Shown: one piece after another, positions 6,869-10,050 of the stretch
Numbering within the stretch: the first letter of the stretch is position 1
Layout: each line of letters opens with the position of its first letter
Assembly (NCBI GenBank): GCA_032353305.1
Contig: JAUCNG010423020.1
Span: 1 to 10,050, forward strand
Direction of reading: 5' to 3'
DNA length: 10,050 nucleotides
From: Cephalothrix spiralis
Taxonomy: Eukaryota; Nemertea; Palaeonemertea; Archinemertea; Cephalotrichidae
The notes under the pieces: model-generated
Told to the model about the DNA's origin: nothing
Database searches by the model: none
Seen by the model: the letters and a program-made list of their open reading frames with translations, nothing else
Position numbers and translations under genes: made by a program

Positions 6869-7215
6869 AATATGTTGATTCCAAGATCATGTTTTTTTAT
6901 TATGCATGTCTCATTTTGGGTGCTATATTTTGAGATTCTTCCATTATGTTTTTGTATTGTATACATCTATTTTCTTAATACGTATAAGTACTGTTTATGA
7001 TGAGATTATAGTATTATGTTCCATTTTAAAGAGCTTTAATCATGATTTATTATAATTATATAAACCTAATTATGTAAATTTTATACGATATTATATTTAT
7101 CCTCTAATTGTTACGCTAATAAGATATTATTCACATTGCACATATTGTGTAACAAATATATCATATGTACTTATCACCGTGTGGATTTTAATATACAGTG
7201 TGTGTCTTCCGTTTT
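6869..7215 (+). other. Probable 3' UTR of the PTP gene
   Basis: AT-rich, non-coding sequence directly follows the TGA. No AATAAA is seen before 7200. The first plausible cleavage signal is the AATATA at 7190, so the end at about 7215 is an estimate. Confidence 0.5.
7190..7195 (+). promoter_or_regulatory. Candidate variant poly(A) signal AATATA
   Basis: AATATA is followed within a few bases by the GT-rich stretch TGTGTGTCTTCCGTTTTGC, a good downstream element. An alternative is ATTAAA at 7330, inside the inverted-repeat element that follows. Confidence 0.35.
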
Positions 7216-7292
7216 GCAAAAGTGTTTCAGAAATATTTGCGGCTATGTCTCAATGTTTCATCGATAATTCGGAAAGTTAAAGAATTTCCCCG

Positions 7293-7732
7293 CTAATATT
7301 GTACATCCAAGGTTCATCACTCTAGCCCAATTAAAAGTCTCAAAATTATCGAAAGCGATGGAAAATTCGCAAATGTGAACAATTTTTGAAGTTTAGATTG
7401 CTCATAACACAGAACTGGATTAGAAAAATGGAACCTTGGCCCTACCCGATGACCATAGAATTTAAAAATACATTTAATTATTTTCTGTCTCTAGCTATAG
7501 AAGTGCACAAACTAAAAAAAAACGGTCATTTTTGGAGACGCCGCATACAGTGTAATTTACGAATTTTTTAGATCGCTCATAACTTTTTATGTAAATGAGC
7601 TAGGAACTTGACACCTTCACCTACCCCATGGTAATCGGCCTCAAGGAATCTAGAAATATCAATGTTTATCTCAATAGTTTTGAGACTTTTAATTGGGCTA
7701 ATTAATTGATGAACTTTGGATGTTAATAATAT
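7293..7732. mobile_element. 440-bp foldback/MITE-like element with about 60-bp inverted arms
   Basis: The left arm (7293-7351) and right arm (7671-7732) are reverse complements over roughly 60 bp with a few changes. The shared core is GCCCAATTAAAAGTCTCAAAA. The interior carries an approximate direct repeat of about 65-70 bp: TTTAGATTGCTCATAAC (7392-7408) against TTTAGATCGCTCATAAC (7567-7583), and CCTACCCGATGACCAT (7441) against CCTACCCCATGGTAAT (7620). Short open frames inside are not credible genes. Confidence 0.7.
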
Positions 7733-8106
7733 GGGTTTTCGACCCAATGAATCTAATGGCGCACATCATTTTATGATCAGTCTACGGCAAGTACATGAAT
7801 TTAAAATATTGCCTACACATTTTTTCAAGTGTGGTGTCTACTGTGCTAAAAGTACTGGCTTTTTCCTGGATTTTTTATACCCTGTCAAGCCTGTACCAAT
7901 TTGAATTGTCTACCTTTAATATTATAAATATTAACTGCTATAATAATATAACTTATAACTTAGTTCATTGTTGTTATAATTAATCATCGTTTTGCTATTT
8001 TCGCTGTCTAATTACTTACAAAATCAATATGTGAACGGGTATTTACAAATTTCCCTAGTGTAACAAGGTGAGCTATATAATACAAATTTCACACCTGCGT
8101 AAGGCT
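7733..8106. other. Intergenic AT-rich stretch
   Basis: No gene is seen. The two overlapping short + frames at 7716-7904 and 7795-7983 have no recognisable content. TGGGTTTTCGACCCA (7732-7746) is a small hairpin at the edge of the preceding element. Confidence 0.6.
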
Positions 8107-8176
8107 GTAGTGGCCGCGTAGCTTAAGGCGTTGAAACATTAATTATACTAGGGTCGCAAGTTCGAGTCCCATGAGA
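8107..8176 (+). repeat. Degenerate tRNA-Ser/Leu-like segment (SINE head candidate)
   Basis: TGGCCGCGTAGCTTAAGGCG resembles the class II tRNA D-arm and A-box (tRNA-Ser and tRNA-Leu read GGCCGAGTGGTTAAGGCG). AAGTTCGAGTCCC about 40 bp later is a B-box. The presumed T-stem and acceptor stem do not pair, so it is not a working tRNA. It could be the head of a SINE whose body includes the hairpins that follow. Confidence 0.5.
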
Positions 8177-8250
8177 AGTATATAGAAGTTTTTTCTCAAA
8201 AATTCTCATATAATTGCATGACCGAGAATTAGACAAAGAGTCGGAACTTG

Positions 8251-8316
8251 CTCTATGTGAGCAAGAGGTTAGTATCAATGTACTTAGTACAGATACTAGC
8301 CTCTTGTTTACTAGAG
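8251..8316 (+). repeat. 66-nt hairpin, about 30 bp of stem
   Basis: CTCTA (8251-8255), GTGAG (8257-8261), CAAGAGGTTAGTATC (8262-8276) and TGTAC (8279-8283) pair with GTACA (8287-8291), GATACTAGCCTCTTG (8292-8306), TTTAC (8307-8311) and TAGAG (8312-8316). The loop is three bases. Only a bulged T8256 and an AA bulge (8277-8278) interrupt. All three non-Watson-Crick positions are G.U-compatible in a + strand RNA. The size fits a microRNA precursor or a structured repeat. I do not recognise a known microRNA. Confidence 0.7.
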
Positions 8317-8321
8317 TATGT

Positions 8322-8358
8322 GGTGTCCAACTGAAATTACCAATTTTAGTTGGGAACC
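8322..8358 (+). repeat. Second hairpin, adjacent, 12-bp core stem
   Basis: CCAACTGAAATT (8327-8338) and AATTTTAGTTGG (8342-8353) pair fully, with one G.U, around loop ACC. The stem extends outward by GGT/ACC past a T.G wobble and one mismatch. It starts six bases after the previous hairpin ends. Confidence 0.65.
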
Positions 8359-8453
8359 GCAGAACGAGTGAATATGTTTCGTATCCATGTTATTGATTGT
8401 ATTTAATAAGTTAGGAGAGATTTGATTGGTTGTACAAATGTACTGAATAATGT

Positions 8454-8486
8454 GCGCATGATATAACATGATGTTATCTAGTGCGC
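8454..8486. repeat. Imperfect palindrome GCGCA...TGCGC
   Basis: GCGCATGATATAACAT (8454-8469) and ATGTTATCTAGTGCGC (8471-8486) pair at 13 of 16 positions around one base. This is a weak foldback in AT-rich DNA. Confidence 0.5.
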
Positions 8487-9221
8487 TTAATCATCATACG
8501 TATTTAATACAAACGCTTACATTTATTTATGTGACAGTCATTTTAATATTTATCAAATATCAGAAACCTGTTACTTATAGATTTTTATGATTATTGTTAA
8601 TGGCTTAAATTTTCCGCTCTTCATTGCATAAGCATATTTATTATAGACATTTATATTTAGCATGGAATGTAGTTTTTCAAATCGCTCAATTTTATGTAAA
8701 ATGTGTGATATATGTATTCTGCTGCTGAGATTTGACTTTATGCATACATCGAATTTAATTAAATTCAAATGTTGATACTTCATAAACTTTAATACTTTTA
8801 TTTGTTCTTAGTGCTAATAAGTTAGTTATTCAATACTTATATTGTTTTATGGAACCCAATCAAAATTTCGCCTTCAGTGTGTTCATCTTAATTGTTAGAA
8901 TTGTGTATGATAACAGCTTTTTGCTCTATAAACCTCAGGTTAATATTTTTAAGCCTCTTCTTAATTTGTGCAATTATAACAAATAAGTGTAACTCGTCGA
9001 CAGCCCTTAGGCCTTTTTTATTGGTAATAGAAAAGATTTGCACAGAGTAAAAGTCTTATCAGTAAACAGTCCAATTTAGTGAACAACGCTTTTAGCCGGT
9101 CACAACATTTTAAATAGGAAACCCTGTACTATATTAGAGAGAAAATCGTTCATACTGTGAACAGTGAAAACCTTTTTACCATATATTTGAAAAATTAGAG
9201 ATTCGTTCACACATTAATCAT
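8487..9221. other. Intergenic stretch without recognisable gene
   Basis: AT-rich sequence. The minus-strand frame at 8571-8783 is low-complexity and has no recognisable motif. From about 9070 GTGAAC/GTTCAC words recur (9076, 9158, 9204), suggesting eroded repeat sequence. Confidence 0.6.
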
Positions 9222-9275
9222 AATTTTCAGACAACTTAACTTTGTTAACAATGAATGTTTACTACTCTGAAAATT
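9222..9275. repeat. Inverted repeat, 10-bp perfect arms
   Basis: AATTTTCAGA (9222-9231) and TCTGAAAATT (9266-9275) are exact reverse complements about 34 bp apart. The loop contains the palindrome TGTTAACA. GC-rich sequence with GGCGCGCC follows at about 9285. Confidence 0.5.
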
Positions 9276-9432
9276 AAGAGCTAGCGGCGCGCCCCCGCGA
9301 TCCTCGTTCCTAATGAACTTATCGCGTGGCCTTACCGAAGTTTAAAATATCAAAATTTGTTTTGATATAAACTCTAGGTCTACAGAGTAAATGTTTACAT
9401 GCCTTGACCAAACATATCATTTAAGCAGAATT

Positions 9433-9438
9433 AATAAA
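9433..9438 (+). promoter_or_regulatory. Isolated AATAAA
   Basis: A canonical hexamer is present, but no upstream exon of any gene is identified within 2.5 kb. It may serve a very long PTP 3' UTR or be chance. Confidence 0.15.
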
Positions 9439-9583
9439 GCTGTAAACCATATTGACGTTAAATTACTACAATTTTGTATACTGCATATTTTGCTTAATTC
9501 AAGAAAAGTTTTTGTTTAGATTTGGTTATTTTTTGGTTTCGAGTTCCGTAAAAGTCGTAGCCCAGTTTAGTGAACATCCCTAT

Positions 9584-9619
9584 TAGTGAACACTATGGCC
9601 TGGTCCCAGGTGTTCACTA
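9584..9619. repeat. Hairpin TAGTGAACAC...GTGTTCACTA
   Basis: The 10-bp perfect arms at 9584-9593 and 9610-9619 enclose a nested CCTG/CAGG stem. TTAGTGAAC also occurs just upstream at about 9567 and at about 9074, and ATTAGTGAACCC occurs at about 4727. GTGAAC words therefore mark a repeat family here. Confidence 0.6.
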
Positions 9620-9701
9620 TAAAGGACTTTTTTGCTGTCACCCATTTTTTGACCAACCATCCTATTTTTGCACACGATGGAAATATTCTACAACGGTAGA
9701 A

Positions 9702-9796
9702 GGGGGGGGGATGGAACATATATATCTGTCCATTTACCATACACGTACATGTATATGCCGAAAATTAGCAAAATTGGGTTGAGGTACCCACCCCCT
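9702..9796 (+). repeat. Second copy of the poly-G repeat family
   Basis: A run of nine G at 9702-9710 followed by ATGGAA leads into CCATACACGTACATG, GCCGAAAATTAGCAAAA and GGTTGAGGTACCCACC. These match 2386-2464 in order and orientation, where a poly-G run, CCATACACATAG, GCCGAAAATTGGCAAAA and GGTTGAGGTACACACC are found. The right-hand inverted end of the intron copy is not seen here. Confidence 0.65.
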
Positions 9797-10050
9797 ATCA
9801 TGGAAAATTGCCTTTTTTGCCCCCACCCTACCCTTTTTTCCAATTTTTTCCGTCAAATTATGACCACCCGACCCCCTATTTCTTGCACGCTGTGAAATAT
9901 ATTTCTGCAGCCCAGATTTTTTCGAACAAACTTTTTCTAATTTTTTTCCACAACGCGCTCACGGTGGTATTTTGAGGGTCGAAAGTTTTTCGGCTTGAGT
10001 CAGAAAAACGACCGGTGCCAACGATTAGCCCATCTATAGTGCTAATACCT
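9797..10050. other. Window end, no gene
   Basis: C-rich and T-rich repeat-like sequence with words such as GACCCCCTATTTCTTG, similar to CACCCCCTATTTTTTG at about 3573. GTTTTTC/GAAAAAC at about 9987-10011 is a short hairpin. I see no coding signal. Confidence 0.5.

Noticed and set aside
7386-7571. Plus-strand open frame of 61 codons
   Set aside because: It lies wholly within the 440-bp foldback element.
8107-8176. Functional tRNA gene
   Set aside because: The A- and B-box words are present but the acceptor and T stems do not pair, so it is at most a tRNA-derived repeat.
7716-8396. Short plus-strand frames at 7716, 7795 and 8214
   Set aside because: They overlap each other or cover hairpin sequence, and show no recognisable protein features.
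9570-9895. Two overlapping plus-strand frames
   Set aside because: They cover the poly-G repeat copy and a hairpin, with low-complexity translation.
1-10050. CRISPR array, prokaryotic operon or defence system
   Set aside because: There are no regularly spaced identical repeats, and the spliced PTP gene shows this is animal DNA.

Overview
This is eukaryotic, metazoan genomic DNA. It is AT-rich and made mostly of introns and repeats. One gene is well supported: the 3' half of a non-receptor protein tyrosine phosphatase (PTP) of the SHP family (PTPN6/PTPN11 in vertebrates, corkscrew in flies) on the + strand. Six coding exons (489-635, 1233-1376, 2196-2344, 3738-3805, 4268-4419, 6827-6868) join without frame conflict into 233 codons plus a stop. 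They carry the [33 protein letters not shown] and VQTADQY motifs and a short tail ending in VVYANLR. Exon lengths and intron phases agree with human PTPN11 exons 9-13 as I recall them. The SH2 domains and the start of the catalytic domain, including the KNRY region, must lie upstream of the window.

The organism is probably a marine invertebrate, perhaps a mollusc or another lophotrochozoan. The reasons are the moderate introns (about 0.5 to 2.4 kb), low GC, scattered TACATGTA-like words, tRNA-derived SINE-like repeats and many short inverted-repeat elements. This is an impression, not an identification.

Layout. 1-488 is the tail of an upstream intron. 489-4419 holds five catalytic exons separated by introns of 597, 819, 1393 and 462 bp. 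These introns contain an 18-bp perfect palindrome, small terminal-inverted-repeat elements, a three-copy GGTCAGGGA tandem and a poly-G-flanked element. The 2407-bp last intron (4420-6826) is a repeat sink. It holds a minus-strand tRNA-derived SINE-like unit, a repeat fragment also present near the window start, a decayed open frame of unknown origin whose stop overlaps an AATAAA, a palindrome, and a TCTCCTAAAA-rich element with 13-bp inverted ends. The last exon (6827-6868) encodes only 13 residues. The 3' UTR may end near an AATATA signal at 7190.

From about 7200 to 10050 I see no gene. This stretch holds a 440-bp inverted-repeat element (7293-7732), a degenerate tRNA-Ser/Leu-like segment (8107-8176) and two adjacent strong hairpins (8251-8316 and 8322-8358) whose arms differ only at G.U-compatible positions. 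It also has smaller palindromes and a second copy of the poly-G repeat family (9702-9796).

No new multi-gene system is evident. The most interesting points are the very short SHP tail that keeps the proximal Tyr-x-Asn site, the 30-bp hairpin, and the decayed open frame inside the last intron.
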